Both the position numbers and the translations under genes were made by a program. The notes beneath the pieces were generated by a model. It did not search any database. It was not told the origin of the DNA and saw nothing but the letters and a program-made list of their open reading frames with translations. Below, one piece after another: positions 17,906 to 26,248 of a stretch of 64,000 bases of DNA (the first letter of the stretch is position 1; each line of letters begins with the position of its first letter). Source of the stretch: Kingella oralis (GTDB taxonomy: Bacteria; Pseudomonadota; Gammaproteobacteria; Burkholderiales; Neisseriaceae). The DNA lies in the NCBI RefSeq assembly GCF_014054985.1, contig NZ_CP059569.1:1178001-1242000 (forward strand), written 5' to 3'.

Positions 17906-18196
17906 ATGGAAAAGAAACCCGTTTTAAGCAAACAAGAAATTTTGGCGTTGCGCGCTCGGGCGCATCATTTGAACCCTGTGGTGATGGTGGGCCAGCATGG
18001 TTTAACCGAGGCGGTCATCCGCGAAACGGAAACGGCATTGCGTGCACATGAATTGATTAAAGTGCGCGTGTTGGGCGATGAGCGCGATGAACGTTTGCTA
18101 ATTGGCGAAGCTTTGTGCGCGGCAACAGGGGCGCAGTTGGTGCAGCATATCGGCAAACTGTTGGTGTTATACCGCGAACGCCCGGATGACGAATAA
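17906..18196 (+). CDS. yhbY: YhbY family RNA-binding protein (CRM domain)
   Basis: 96 residues, the normal length. The CRM-domain motif VMVGQHGLTEAVI (about 26-38) matches the conserved GxxG loop that binds 23S rRNA during 50S assembly. LGDERDERLLIGEALCAATGAQLVQHIGK follows as expected. Divergent from the rpsF operon. Confidence 0.93.
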   Translation: MEKKPVLSKQEILALRARAHHLNPVVMVGQHGLTEAVIRETETALRAHELIKVRVLGDERDERLLIGEALCAATGAQLVQHIGKLLVLYRERPDDE

Positions 18197-18247
18197 CCCT
18201 AAGGCAGCCTGAAAGCGGGTTTACGAGCTTCTGCAAAGCTAAAAACC

Positions 18248-18283
18248 AAAACAGCTCAAATCGCGCAGATTGAGCTGTTTTTA
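18248..18283. terminator. Bidirectional terminator between yhbY and apt
   Basis: AAAACAGCTCAA and TTGAGCTGTTTT arms flank an 11-base loop, with A and T runs outside, so it can serve both convergent genes. Confidence 0.9.
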
Positions 18284-18298
18284 TATTTCGGGATGGCG

Positions 18299-18859
18299 TT
18301 ACATCGACCCGTCGTTTTTCAGCAATGAAAACAAGGGCACGTTTTTTTCGCGGATTTTTTTGCCGCCGTCCAAATCGGTGAATTCCAAAATGGCGCAGGC
18401 TTCCACCACTTCACCGCCTAGCCTGCGAATCAGCTCCACGCCTGCCAGCATGGTGCCGCCTGTGGCGACCAAGTCGTCAATCAGCAACACGCGGCTGCCT
18501 TCGCGAATGGCATCTTTGTGGATTTCTACGGTGGCTTCGCCGTATTCCAGCGCGTAGGTTTGCGAAATGGTGTCAAACGGCAGCTTGCCTTTTTTGCGAA
18601 TCGGCACAAAGCCAACGTTTAATTGATACGCCAACGCCGCGCCGATAATGAATCCGCGCGCTTCCAAGCCTGCCACCACGTCGATGTTTTGCCCCATGTA
18701 GTGATAGGTGAACAAATCCACCAGCAAGCGGAAATATTCGGGGCTTTGCAATACGGTGGTGATGTCGTGAAACAGAATGCCGTCTTTGGGAAAATTGGGG
18801 ATTTTGCGGATTTGTGCGGCGAGATTATCCACGCCCATCACATCTGGGTGAAAACGCAT
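18299..18859 (-). CDS. apt: Adenine phosphoribosyltransferase
   Basis: 186 residues from ATG 18859. Converts adenine and PRPP to AMP. PRPP-binding motif VLLIDDLVATGGTMLAG near the C-terminus, plus GLEARGFIIGAALAYQL and PFDTISQTYALEYG typical of Apt. The frame is open up to 19006, but that part crosses a DUS-linked repeat and is not conserved; a second ATG seven codons later (MGVDNLAAQ) is a possible alternative start. Confidence 0.94.
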   Translation of the reverse strand: MRFHPDVMGVDNLAAQIRKIPNFPKDGILFHDITTVLQSPEYFRLLVDLFTYHYMGQNIDVVAGLEARGFIIGAALAYQLNVGFVPIRKKGKLPFDTISQTYALEYGEATVEIHKDAIREGSRVLLIDDLVATGGTMLAGVELIRRLGGEVVEACAILEFTDLDGGKKIREKNVPLFSLLKNDGSM

Positions 18860-18930
18860 TTTTTGTTGATTTCCATAAGTAAAAATCGCATTATAATCAC
18901 ATTTTACATTTCGGGCAGCCTGAAAATAAT

Positions 18931-19010
18931 AGGCAGCCTGCGTAGCGAAGCGGAGTTGCGAAGCTAAAATGAGCAAAGCGAATTTCAGCGAAGCTAAAAC
19001 AACCAATCAC
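18931..19010 (+). repeat. DUS-linked repeat ahead of the amidotransferase gene
   Basis: Copy of the extended repeat also found inside the oxidoreductase gene (13338-13386): GAGCAAAGCGAATTTCAGCG then AAGCTAAAAC, next to an imperfect DUS. The frame from ATG 18969 would add 25 residues to the amidotransferase, but these are repeat-encoded and are not part of the family. Confidence 0.7.
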
Positions 19011-19043
19011 CCAACCACAACCACCCCCAACAAGGAACACCCC

Positions 19044-19892
19044 ATGTGCCAACTACTCGGCATGAATTGCAACACCCCCACCGACATCGGCTTCTCGTTC
19101 GCAGGCTTTTCCAAACGCGGCGGGCTCACCGACCACCACACCGATGGCTTTGGCATCGGCTTTTTTGAAGGGCGCGGCTTGCGCCTGTTTTTAGACGACA
19201 AGCCCAGCGCGCAATCGCCCGTTGCCGAGCTGGTTCGCAATTACCACATCAAATCAGAAAACGTCATCGCCCACATCCGCAAAGCATCGCAAGGCATCAA
19301 CTCGCTGGAAAACACCCACCCCTTTCAGCGCGAAATGTGGGGCGGCTATTGGCTGTTTGCCCACAACGGGCAACTGCGCCCCAGCTTCGCGCCCGATTTC
19401 AACGGCAAAGCCTATCGCCCCGTTGGCTGCACCGATTCCGAGCAAGCCTTCTGCTACCTGCTCAACCGCCTGCGCGCCCAATTCCCCGACCGACCCTGCC
19501 CCAACACGCTGTTTGACGCGCTTGCCGAGCTGTGCGCCGAAATCCGCCAGCATGGCATGTTCAACTTCATCCTATCGGACGGGCGCGTGATGTATGCCCA
19601 CGCCAGCACTCTGCTCTACTACATCACCCGCCAGCCACCCTTTGGGCAAGCCCATCTGATTGATGAAGACATGGCAATAGACTTCGCCAAAGTAACCACG
19701 CCCAACGACCGCGTAACCGTTATCACCACCCTGCCCTTAACCGACAACGAAACCTGGCAACAATTCGCCTGCGATGAGCTGATGATGTTTGATCACGGCA
19801 AACTTGTGCGCCGCCACCGCCCCGAAAACCCTGTTTACTTAACCCAAGAAGAAGGCTTGGAAATCGCGCGCAAAGCAGGCGTGAGCGTGTAA
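19044..19892 (+). CDS. Class II glutamine amidotransferase (YafJ-like)
   Basis: 282 residues from ATG 19044 (AAGGAACACCCC upstream). Cys2 directly after Met is the Ntn nucleophile, exposed by Met removal, so this start must be right. Typical family motifs: HHTDGFGIGFFEG (about 31-43), VIAHIRKAS (about 75-83), WLFAHNGQL (about 103-111). YafJ-type enzymes hydrolyse glutamine or a related amide (DUF4115/GATase_4 group) but have no settled substrate. Confidence 0.9.
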   Translation: MCQLLGMNCNTPTDIGFSFAGFSKRGGLTDHHTDGFGIGFFEGRGLRLFLDDKPSAQSPVAELVRNYHIKSENVIAHIRKASQGINSLENTHPFQREMWGGYWLFAHNGQLRPSFAPDFNGKAYRPVGCTDSEQAFCYLLNRLRAQFPDRPCPNTLFDALAELCAEIRQHGMFNFILSDGRVMYAHASTLLYYITRQPPFGQAHLIDEDMAIDFAKVTTPNDRVTVITTLPLTDNETWQQFACDELMMFDHGKLVRRHRPENPVYLTQEEGLEIARKAGVSV

Positions 19893-20330
19893 AATTCTTG
19901 TTCACAACCCATTTTCAGGCTGCCTTGGGCGTTGCTTGGGTTTGAGCGTTTTCATGGCGTCTTGCCACCATACCCACGCTTTAAAAGTTCACACATTGCT
20001 TGGCAATTTTTAAAATGGCAAAAAATAACCCATTTAGGCAGCCTGAAAAAAGGTTGCCTAAAATCGTTTTCAGGCTGCCTTTTATTGCCATCGCGCCCAC
20101 CATTGATGCAGCCTGAAAACATCTAGCAGCAACATCCCATTGTTTTCCATGCGTTTATTGCGTCTCACGCCCAACCGTTTTCAGGCTGCCGCAACCCATG
20201 CAGCCTGAAAAATAGGCACTCAACCTTAAACACAGTAAAATAGTGCCTTTTTTTGGCAGCCTGAAACCGAGCAAAGCGCATTTCAGCCCAGCCAAACCCC
20301 ATCCACAATCGCAAAATAAGGAGAAATCAC
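19893..20330. other. Intergenic region with paired DUS copies
   Basis: No gene seen. At least three opposed DUS pairs lie at about 20036-20080, 20105-20200 and 20187-20215. A hairpin AGGCACT/AGTGCCT followed by seven T (about 20213-20254) looks like a terminator on the plus strand. AAGGAG lies just ahead of rfbA. Confidence 0.6.
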
Positions 20331-21206
20331 ATGAAAGGCATCATCCTAGCTGGCGGCAGCGGTACCCGTCTTTCCCCCATCACTCGCGGTGTATCCAAGC
20401 AGCTTTTGCCCATCTACGACAAACCGATGATTTACTACCCCCTGTCGGTGCTGATGCTGGCAGGCATTCGCGAAATTTTGGTCATCACCACGCCCGAAGA
20501 CAACCACGCCTTTCGCCGCTTATTAGGCGATGGCAGCTGCTTTGGCATCAGCATTCAATACGCCGAGCAGCCCAGCCCCGATGGGCTTGCCCAAGCCTTT
20601 ATCATCGGCGAAGAATTTATTGGCGACGACAACGTTTGCTTGGTGTTGGGCGACAATATTTTCTACGGGCAACATTTCAGCCAAACGCTTAAAGCCGCAG
20701 CCGAGCAACAACACGGCGCAACCGTGTTTGCCTACCAAGTCAAAGACCCCGAACGCTTTGGCGTGGTGGCGTTTGACGACAATAAAAAAGTGCTCTCCAT
20801 TGAAGAAAAACCCAAGCAGCCCAAATCCGATTGGGCGGTAACAGGCTTATATTTTTACGACAACCGCGTGGTGGATTTTGCCAAGCAAGTTAAACCCTCC
20901 GCTCGCGGCGAGCTGGAAATCACCAGCCTAAACGAAATGTATCTGAACGACGGCAGCCTGAACGTGCAACTGTTGGGGCGCGGCTTCGCATGGCTGGATA
21001 CAGGCACACACGAAAGCCTGCACGATGCCGCCGCCTTTGTGCGCACCATTCAAAACATCCAAAACCTGCAAGTTGCCTGCTTGGAAGAAATCGCTTGGCG
21101 CAACGGCTGGCTCACTTCCGAGCAGCTGCGCCAGTTTGCCGAGCCGATGAAGAAAAACGAATACGGGCAACACCTGCTGCGTCTCATCAACAAAGAAAAC
21201 CAATAG
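20331..21206 (+). CDS. rfbA: Glucose-1-phosphate thymidylyltransferase
   Basis: 291 residues, full length RmlA. Makes dTDP-glucose, first step of dTDP-L-rhamnose synthesis. N-terminal GIILAGGSGTRLSPITRGVSKQLLPIYDKPM is the nucleotide-binding signature; EEKPKQPKSDWAVTGLYFYD and RGFAWLDTGTHESL follow. rfbB and rfbC are not in this window; rfbD lies 28 kb away, so the pathway genes are scattered. Confidence 0.97.
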   Translation: MKGIILAGGSGTRLSPITRGVSKQLLPIYDKPMIYYPLSVLMLAGIREILVITTPEDNHAFRRLLGDGSCFGISIQYAEQPSPDGLAQAFIIGEEFIGDDNVCLVLGDNIFYGQHFSQTLKAAAEQQHGATVFAYQVKDPERFGVVAFDDNKKVLSIEEKPKQPKSDWAVTGLYFYDNRVVDFAKQVKPSARGELEITSLNEMYLNDGSLNVQLLGRGFAWLDTGTHESLHDAAAFVRTIQNIQNLQVACLEEIAWRNGWLTSEQLRQFAEPMKKNEYGQHLLRLINKENQ

Positions 21207-21221
21207 GCAGCCTGAAAAAGC

Positions 21222-21249
21222 AAGGCGGATTTCCCATCCGCCCTTTTTT
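21222..21249 (+). terminator. Rho-independent terminator after rfbA
   Basis: AAGGCGGAT/ATCCGCCCTT hairpin and T run; almost the same sequence as the terminator at 16240-16268. Confidence 0.88.
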
Positions 21250-21307
21250 CCATTTTGCATCCCATTTTCAGGCTGCCTCAACCCTTTTTATTCGCGCCAG
21301 ATTAAAC

Positions 21308-22093
21308 ATGACCCACCCATTCCGCCGTTCCCGCTTCTTTCGCCACACGCTGCCCGATGCCAACATCTCTGAGCTGGGCAACATCCGTTCCCTGCATCTG
21401 GGCACGCCCACCATCCAAAGCTCTATGAACATCCACAACCCCAGCGAGCTGGTGCTGTCATACAGCCGCGCGATGATGAGCTGGATGCTGTTTGCCGACG
21501 ATGTGCCGCAAAACATCCTACAAATCGGCTTGGGCGGCGGCTCGTTTGCCCGCTGGCTGGCGGAATATTTGCCCGAAGCCAAGCAAATCTGCATTGAAAT
21601 CAATCCGCAAGTGATCAAAATCGCCCGCGCTTCGTTTTGCCTGCCGCCCGAAGGTGAGCAGTTTCAAATCATAGAAGCGGACGGCGCGGAATACGTCCAA
21701 ATTCTGAATCGCAGCACCGACCTGATTTTGGTGGACGGCTTTGACGGCGTGCAAATTATTGATGAACTGGTGGGCGAACCTTTTTTCCACGACAGCCAGC
21801 AAGCGCTCAGCGAACACGGCATTTTTGCGACCAACTGGTGGAGCGGCGACAAACGCTATCCGCTGTTTATCCAACGCCTGCGCACCATTTTTCACAACCG
21901 CGTGCTGGAAATCCCCGCCGAAACGCATGGCAACATCGCCGTGCTCGCGTTCAACCGCACGCCCGAGCTGAACTTGGACAAGCTGAAAAAACGCGCCCAC
22001 AGCCTTACCGACCGCTTCGGGCTGAACTTCCCGCGCATGCTCGCCGATGCCAAAGCCCGCAACGCGCATAACGGCAAAGCGTTTCAGTTTTAA
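21308..22093 (+). CDS. Spermidine-synthase-like methyltransferase-fold protein
   Basis: 261 residues from ATG 21308. Rossmann core with QNILQIGLGGGSFARWL (SAM-type glycine loop), ICIEINPQVIKIAR (acidic residue binding ribose) and DLILVDGFDG. The pattern matches polyamine aminopropyltransferase-like proteins that stand alone in many proteobacteria. No speD is adjacent, so the aminopropyl transfer activity is uncertain. The longer frame to 20990 overlaps rfbA and is not supported. Confidence 0.82.
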   Translation: MTHPFRRSRFFRHTLPDANISELGNIRSLHLGTPTIQSSMNIHNPSELVLSYSRAMMSWMLFADDVPQNILQIGLGGGSFARWLAEYLPEAKQICIEINPQVIKIARASFCLPPEGEQFQIIEADGAEYVQILNRSTDLILVDGFDGVQIIDELVGEPFFHDSQQALSEHGIFATNWWSGDKRYPLFIQRLRTIFHNRVLEIPAETHGNIAVLAFNRTPELNLDKLKKRAHSLTDRFGLNFPRMLADAKARNAHNGKAFQF

Positions 22094-22103
22094 GTCCCTC
22101 GCC

Positions 22104-22394
22104 ATGCCGCAAACCATCCAACTCCGCCCCAACCTATTCCTGCTGCCCATTGCCAACCAAGCCGACAGCCGCACCATCCAGCAGCTATTGGAGCAAACCA
22201 ACGCAGTAGAATGTCTAAACTATCTACCCGCCCCCAATGCCGACATCTGGCAGTTTCGCTTTCAAAACGCCGACTTAACCGTCTGCAACGACAGCGCGGA
22301 AGGCTTAGACATCCGCTTCACCCAGCCGCAAGACCAAGCCGCCGCCGAACAACTGGCGCAAACCCTGTTTGCCACATGGTATAAGGCAGCCTGA
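22104..22394 (+). CDS. Hypothetical protein, 96 aa
   Basis: Not recognised. Small soluble protein starting MPQTIQLRPNLFLLPIANQA. It begins ten bases after the spermidine-synthase-like gene, so it is probably translated from the same message. Its C-terminus KAA is encoded by a DUS that carries the stop. Confidence 0.6.
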   Translation: MPQTIQLRPNLFLLPIANQADSRTIQQLLEQTNAVECLNYLPAPNADIWQFRFQNADLTVCNDSAEGLDIRFTQPQDQAAAEQLAQTLFATWYKAA

Positions 22395-22436
22395 AAACCC
22401 ATTTCTATCCACACACCTCAACCCAAGGACCCCCCC

Positions 22437-23225
22437 ATGATTACCCTCAACACCCTCCGCGCCATGAAAGCCAACGGCGACAAAATCACCATGCTCACTT
22501 GCTACGAAGCCAGCTTCGCCGCCCTGATGAACCGCGCAGGCATTGACATCCTGCTGGTTGGCGACTCGCTGGGCATGACCGTGCAAGGGCAAAGCAGCAC
22601 CCTGCCCGTTAGCCTAGACCACATGGTTTACCACACCGAAAACGTCGCCCGTGGCAACAGCAACAGCCTCATCCTCGCCGACCTGCCCTTCGGTAGCTAC
22701 CAGCAAAGCAAAGAACAAGCCTTCGCCGCAGCCGCCGCGCTGATGGCAGCGGGCGCACACATGGTAAAACTGGAAGGCGGCGCGGTGCTCGCCGAAACCA
22801 CGCAATTTTTGCAAGCACGCGGCATCCCCGTGTGCGCCCACATCGGGCTTACTCCGCAATATGTAAACATTTTCGGCGGCTACAAAGTGCAAGGGCGCGG
22901 CGATGCCGCAGCCGCCGTGCTCGCCGATGCCCAAGCGCACGACGCAGCAGGCGCCGGCATGATACTGATGGAATGCGTGCCCGCCGCGCTGGGCAAAGCC
23001 ATCACCCAAGCCGTCGCCTGCCCCACCATCGGCATCGGCGCGGGCAAAGACACCGACGGGCAAGTGCTGGTGATGCACGATATGCTCGGCGTGTACCACG
23101 GCAAAACCGCCAAATTCGTCAAAAACTTTATGGACGGGCAAAACAGCATCCAAGCCGCCGTGGAAGCCTATGTGCGCGAAGTCAAAGCAGGCACCTTCCC
23201 CGGCGCGGAACACACATTTGAATGA
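22437..23225 (+). CDS. panB: 3-methyl-2-oxobutanoate hydroxymethyltransferase
   Basis: 262 residues. First committed step of pantothenate synthesis: adds hydroxymethyl from methylene-THF to 2-oxoisovalerate. Motifs: MLTCYEASFAALMNRAGIDILLVGDSLGM, MVKLEGG, GLTPQYVNIFGGYKVQGR, GIGAGKDTDGQVLVMHDMLG. AAGGAC ahead of ATG. panC is not next to it. Confidence 0.96.
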   Translation: MITLNTLRAMKANGDKITMLTCYEASFAALMNRAGIDILLVGDSLGMTVQGQSSTLPVSLDHMVYHTENVARGNSNSLILADLPFGSYQQSKEQAFAAAAALMAAGAHMVKLEGGAVLAETTQFLQARGIPVCAHIGLTPQYVNIFGGYKVQGRGDAAAAVLADAQAHDAAGAGMILMECVPAALGKAITQAVACPTIGIGAGKDTDGQVLVMHDMLGVYHGKTAKFVKNFMDGQNSIQAAVEAYVREVKAGTFPGAEHTFE

Positions 23226-23455
23226 CACGGCTCCACCCTTTTCAGGCTGCCGTATACCGCATCCGTTCAAGGCAGCCTGAAAACGAACGTTTGAACTTGG
23301 CTGCACCAAACCGCGTTTCAAGCTGCCCATACGGCACACGTTTACAAAGCAGCCTGAAAACCAATCGGATGCCGAGCAACTACCGCGCAACCCCAAAGGC
23401 AGCCTGAAAACGAGTACCCCCCGCTTTCAGGCTGCCTACCAAAAAAGGACACCCC

Positions 23456-23692
23456 ATGCAAGCCACCGTTTACCTAGAAGACCAAGACCACATCGCCCTG
23501 TGCGACCTGCTCAAACTGGCGGGGCTCGCCGAAAGCGGCGGGCAAGCCAAAGCCCTCATCGCCGCAGGGCAAGTGCAGCGCAACGGCGCAACCGAAACCC
23601 GCAAAACCGCCAAAATCCGCGCAGGCGAAATCATCACTCTCCACGGCAACGAGCTAGAAATCCAAGCAGGCTACGACCCAGAGGCAGCCTGA
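23456..23692 (+). CDS. S4-domain RNA-binding protein (YbcJ-like)
   Basis: 78 residues, a single S4 domain: LCDLLKLAGLAESGGQAKAL, then IAAGQVQRNGATETRKTAKI and RAGEIITLHG. Such small S4 proteins bind RNA; their specific role is unclear. It is followed by uup after 28 bases and likely cotranscribed. Confidence 0.88.
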   Translation: MQATVYLEDQDHIALCDLLKLAGLAESGGQAKALIAAGQVQRNGATETRKTAKIRAGEIITLHGNELEIQAGYDPEAA

Positions 23693-23720
23693 AATCTATA
23701 TTCACTTTAAAATCAACATC

Positions 23721-25625
23721 ATGACCCTCCTCACCCTAGAAAACGCCAGCTTCGCAGTCGGACACGTCCCCCTGCTAGACCACACCGCCTTCCAACTCGC
23801 GCAAGGCGAAAAAATCGGGCTCATCGGGCGCAACGGCGCAGGCAAATCCACCCTGCTCAAAATCCTTGCAGGCGTGCAAAAGCTCGACGACGGGCAACTC
23901 ATCATCCAAAGCAGCCTGAAAATCGTCTATGTGCCGCAAGAAAGCCAATTCGCGCCCGACGCAAGCGTGTTTGACATCGTATCCGAAGGCTTGGGCACCA
24001 TGCGCGACGTGCTGCGCCGCTACCACCAAATCAGCCACGAACTAGAACACAGCCAAAACAACGACTTAATCAAAGAACTCAACACTCTGCAAAACCAAAT
24101 TGAAGCGCAAAACGGCTGGCAATTTGATGCCGCCATCCGCCAAACTATTAGCGAGCTTGGGCTGCCTGAAAACGAGCGCATCGGCAACCTATCAGGCGGG
24201 CAAAAAAAGCGCGTCGCCCTCGCCCAAGCATGGGTGCAAAAACCCGACGTATTGCTGCTGGACGAACCCACCAACCACCTAGACATCGACGCGATTATCT
24301 GGCTGGAAAACCTGCTGCGCGGCTTTTCAGGCAGCCTCATCGTCATCACCCACGACCGCCGCTTTTTGGACAACATCGCCACCCGCATCGTCGAACTGGA
24401 CCGCGGCACGCTGCGCTCGTATGACGGCAGCTTCGCCAAATACAGCGAGAAAAAAGCGCAAGAACTCGCCGTAGAAGCCGAACACAACCGCCTGTTTGAC
24501 AAATTTCACGCGCAAGAAGAAGCATGGATACGCAAAGGCATAGAAGCGCGCCGCACCCGCAACGAAGGGCGCGTTAAACGCTTGGAAGAATTGCGAAAAC
24601 AACGCGCCGCCCGCCGCGAGCGGCAAGGGCAAGTGTCGTTCCAGCTTAACGCGGGCGAAAAAAGCGGCAAAATCGTCGTCGAGCTGGAACACGCCTCGTT
24701 CCAATACGACAACAAACTGATTATGAACGACTTTTCCGCTATCATCCAACGCGGCGACAAAATCGGCTTAATCGGCGCCAACGGCATCGGCAAAACCACC
24801 TTTCTCAAACTCATCCTCGGCGAATTGCAGCCTACGCGTGGCAAAATCCGCATCGGCAGCAAGCAAGAAGTCGCCTATTTTGACCAATTTCGCAGCGCGT
24901 TAAACGAGCAAGACACCGTGTTCTACACCATCGGGCAAGGCAACGATTTTGTGGAAATCGGCGGCAAAAAACGCCATGTGATGAGCTACTTGGAAGACTT
25001 TTTATTCCACCCCGCCCGCGCCCAATCGCCCGTGTCCTCGCTATCAGGCGGCGAGCGCAACCGCCTGCTGCTTGCCAAGCTGTTCACCCGCACCGCCAAT
25101 ATTTTGGTGCTAGACGAGCCCACCAACGACTTGGACATCGACACGCAAGAATTGCTGGAAGACCTGCTGCGCGACTACACGGGCACGGTGTTCCTCGTCA
25201 GCCACGACCGTATGTTTCTAGACAACGTCATCACGCAAAGCATAGTGTTCGAGGGCAACGGCAGCCTGAAAGAATACATCGGCGGCTATCAGGATTATGT
25301 GGACGCCAAAGCGCGCGAAAGCAAAATTCAGGCTGCCCCCGCCGCCGCGCAGGAAAAGCAGCCTGAAAAAGAAAAACCCAAAGCCAACCGCACGGTGAAA
25401 CTATCGTACAAAGAACAGCGCGAACTGGACGCACTGCCCGACGAAATCGCCGCGCTGGAAGCCGAGCAGGCCGAAATCAACGCCGCGCTTTCCCATCCCG
25501 ACATCTTTAAGGACTACGAACAAGCAGGCGCATTGCAAGCGCGCGCGGAAGAAATCGAGCTGGCGTTGTTGGAGAAATTGGAACGCTGGGAAATGCTGGA
25601 AGCGAAGCAAAGCGGCAGCGCATAA
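23721..25625 (+). CDS. uup: ABC-F ATPase Uup
   Basis: 634 residues with two ABC domains: Walker A GRNGAGKST (about 34-42) and GANGIGKTT (about 352-360); signatures LSGGQKKR (about 157-164) and LSGGERNR (about 440-447); Walker B LLLDEPTNHLD and LVLDEPTNDLD. No membrane segment. The C-terminal coiled-coil (from KEQRELDALPDEIAALEAEQ) is typical of Uup, which acts on branched DNA and ribosomes. A DUS-rich linker precedes the coiled coil. Confidence 0.92.
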   Translation: MTLLTLENASFAVGHVPLLDHTAFQLAQGEKIGLIGRNGAGKSTLLKILAGVQKLDDGQLIIQSSLKIVYVPQESQFAPDASVFDIVSEGLGTMRDVLRRYHQISHELEHSQNNDLIKELNTLQNQIEAQNGWQFDAAIRQTISELGLPENERIGNLSGGQKKRVALAQAWVQKPDVLLLDEPTNHLDIDAIIWLENLLRGFSGSLIVITHDRRFLDNIATRIVELDRGTLRSYDGSFAKYSEKKAQELAVEAEHNRLFDKFHAQEEAWIRKGIEARRTRNEGRVKRLEELRKQRAARRERQGQVSFQLNAGEKSGKIVVELEHASFQYDNKLIMNDFSAIIQRGDKIGLIGANGIGKTTFLKLILGELQPTRGKIRIGSKQEVAYFDQFRSALNEQDTVFYTIGQGNDFVEIGGKKRHVMSYLEDFLFHPARAQSPVSSLSGGERNRLLLAKLFTRTANILVLDEPTNDLDIDTQELLEDLLRDYTGTVFLVSHDRMFLDNVITQSIVFEGNGSLKEYIGGYQDYVDAKARESKIQAAPAAAQEKQPEKEKPKANRTVKLSYKEQRELDALPDEIAALEAEQAEINAALSHPDIFKDYEQAGALQARAEEIELALLEKLERWEMLEAKQSGSA

Positions 25626-25747
25626 CAAAATAGAAACCTTTGCCAAGCCCCGAGGCAGCCTGAAAGACATAGATGCCGCCATTCCAGCTCAGGCGGGAAT
25701 GACGGAGGTGGATACAGCCGTTGTTTGCCAAAACTTCACAAAACCAA

Positions 25748-25787
25748 AGGCAGCCTGAAAATCCCGTTTCAGGCTGCCTTTTCTTGT
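25748..25787. terminator. Inverted DUS pair between uup and the next gene
   Basis: AGGCAGCCTGAAA and TTTCAGGCTGCCTTTTC form a long stem with a short loop, followed by T-rich sequence. It lies between convergent genes. Confidence 0.65.
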
Positions 25788-25803
25788 TCGCGTTGTCATT
25801 TAA

Positions 25804-25992
25804 TCAACAACCCAATTTCGGATTGCCAATCAAAGCGCGCACGGCTTCTTGGTCTTTTTTGCGAATTTGCTCCGCCAGCGTAAACAGGCGGTGGGTTAAT
25901 TCCGCGTCGTCTTGTGCGCTGGATTTGGCGGAAATCAAAATCGCCGCCAACTGCATGGCTTGGAATTTATCCAAATATTGCGTGTCTTGCAT
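25804..25992 (-). CDS. Hypothetical protein, 62 aa
   Basis: Not recognised. Small soluble helical protein starting MQDTQYLDKFQAMQLAAI; AAAGGACG ahead of ATG 25992. Codon use is like its neighbours. It is convergent with uup. Confidence 0.6.
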   Translation of the reverse strand: MQDTQYLDKFQAMQLAAILISAKSSAQDDAELTHRLFTLAEQIRKKDQEAVRALIGNPKLGC

Positions 25993-26017
25993 GGTAACGT
26001 CCTTTCATTGCACGTTC

Positions 26018-26040
26018 GAACCTGTATTCACTACTCTCAT
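26018..26040. repeat. Solo arm of the GAACCTGTATTCACTA repeat
   Basis: GAACCTGTATTCACTACTC equals one arm of the inverted-repeat element at 56438-56513, without the second arm nearby. Confidence 0.6.
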
Positions 26041-26080
26041 AGGCAGCCTGAAAACGGAAAACACGTTTTCAGGCTGCCCC

Positions 26081-26243
26081 AGGGCGTGTCGGCATTCAAC
26101 TTTTGCAGCGGATTTTGCATCATAAAATGGCAGATGCAAGGCAAAAATGCGAGCCTACGTTGTCCATAGGCGAGTATTTTTAACGCAGCAGATGCCGTTT
26201 TAGGGCGAAAAAGCCGCCAAAATGTTGATTGTCAACACGCCCT
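26081..26243. mobile_element. MITE-like element, 163 bp, with terminal inverted repeats
   Basis: Left end AGGGCGTGTCGGCATTCAAC and right end (reversed) AGGGCGTGTTGACAATCAAC match at 17 of 20 bases. The inside has no reading frame of note. It ends six bases past the ftsZ stop. No target duplication is obvious. No other copy was found in this window. Confidence 0.65.
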
Positions 26244-26248
26244 AATGA

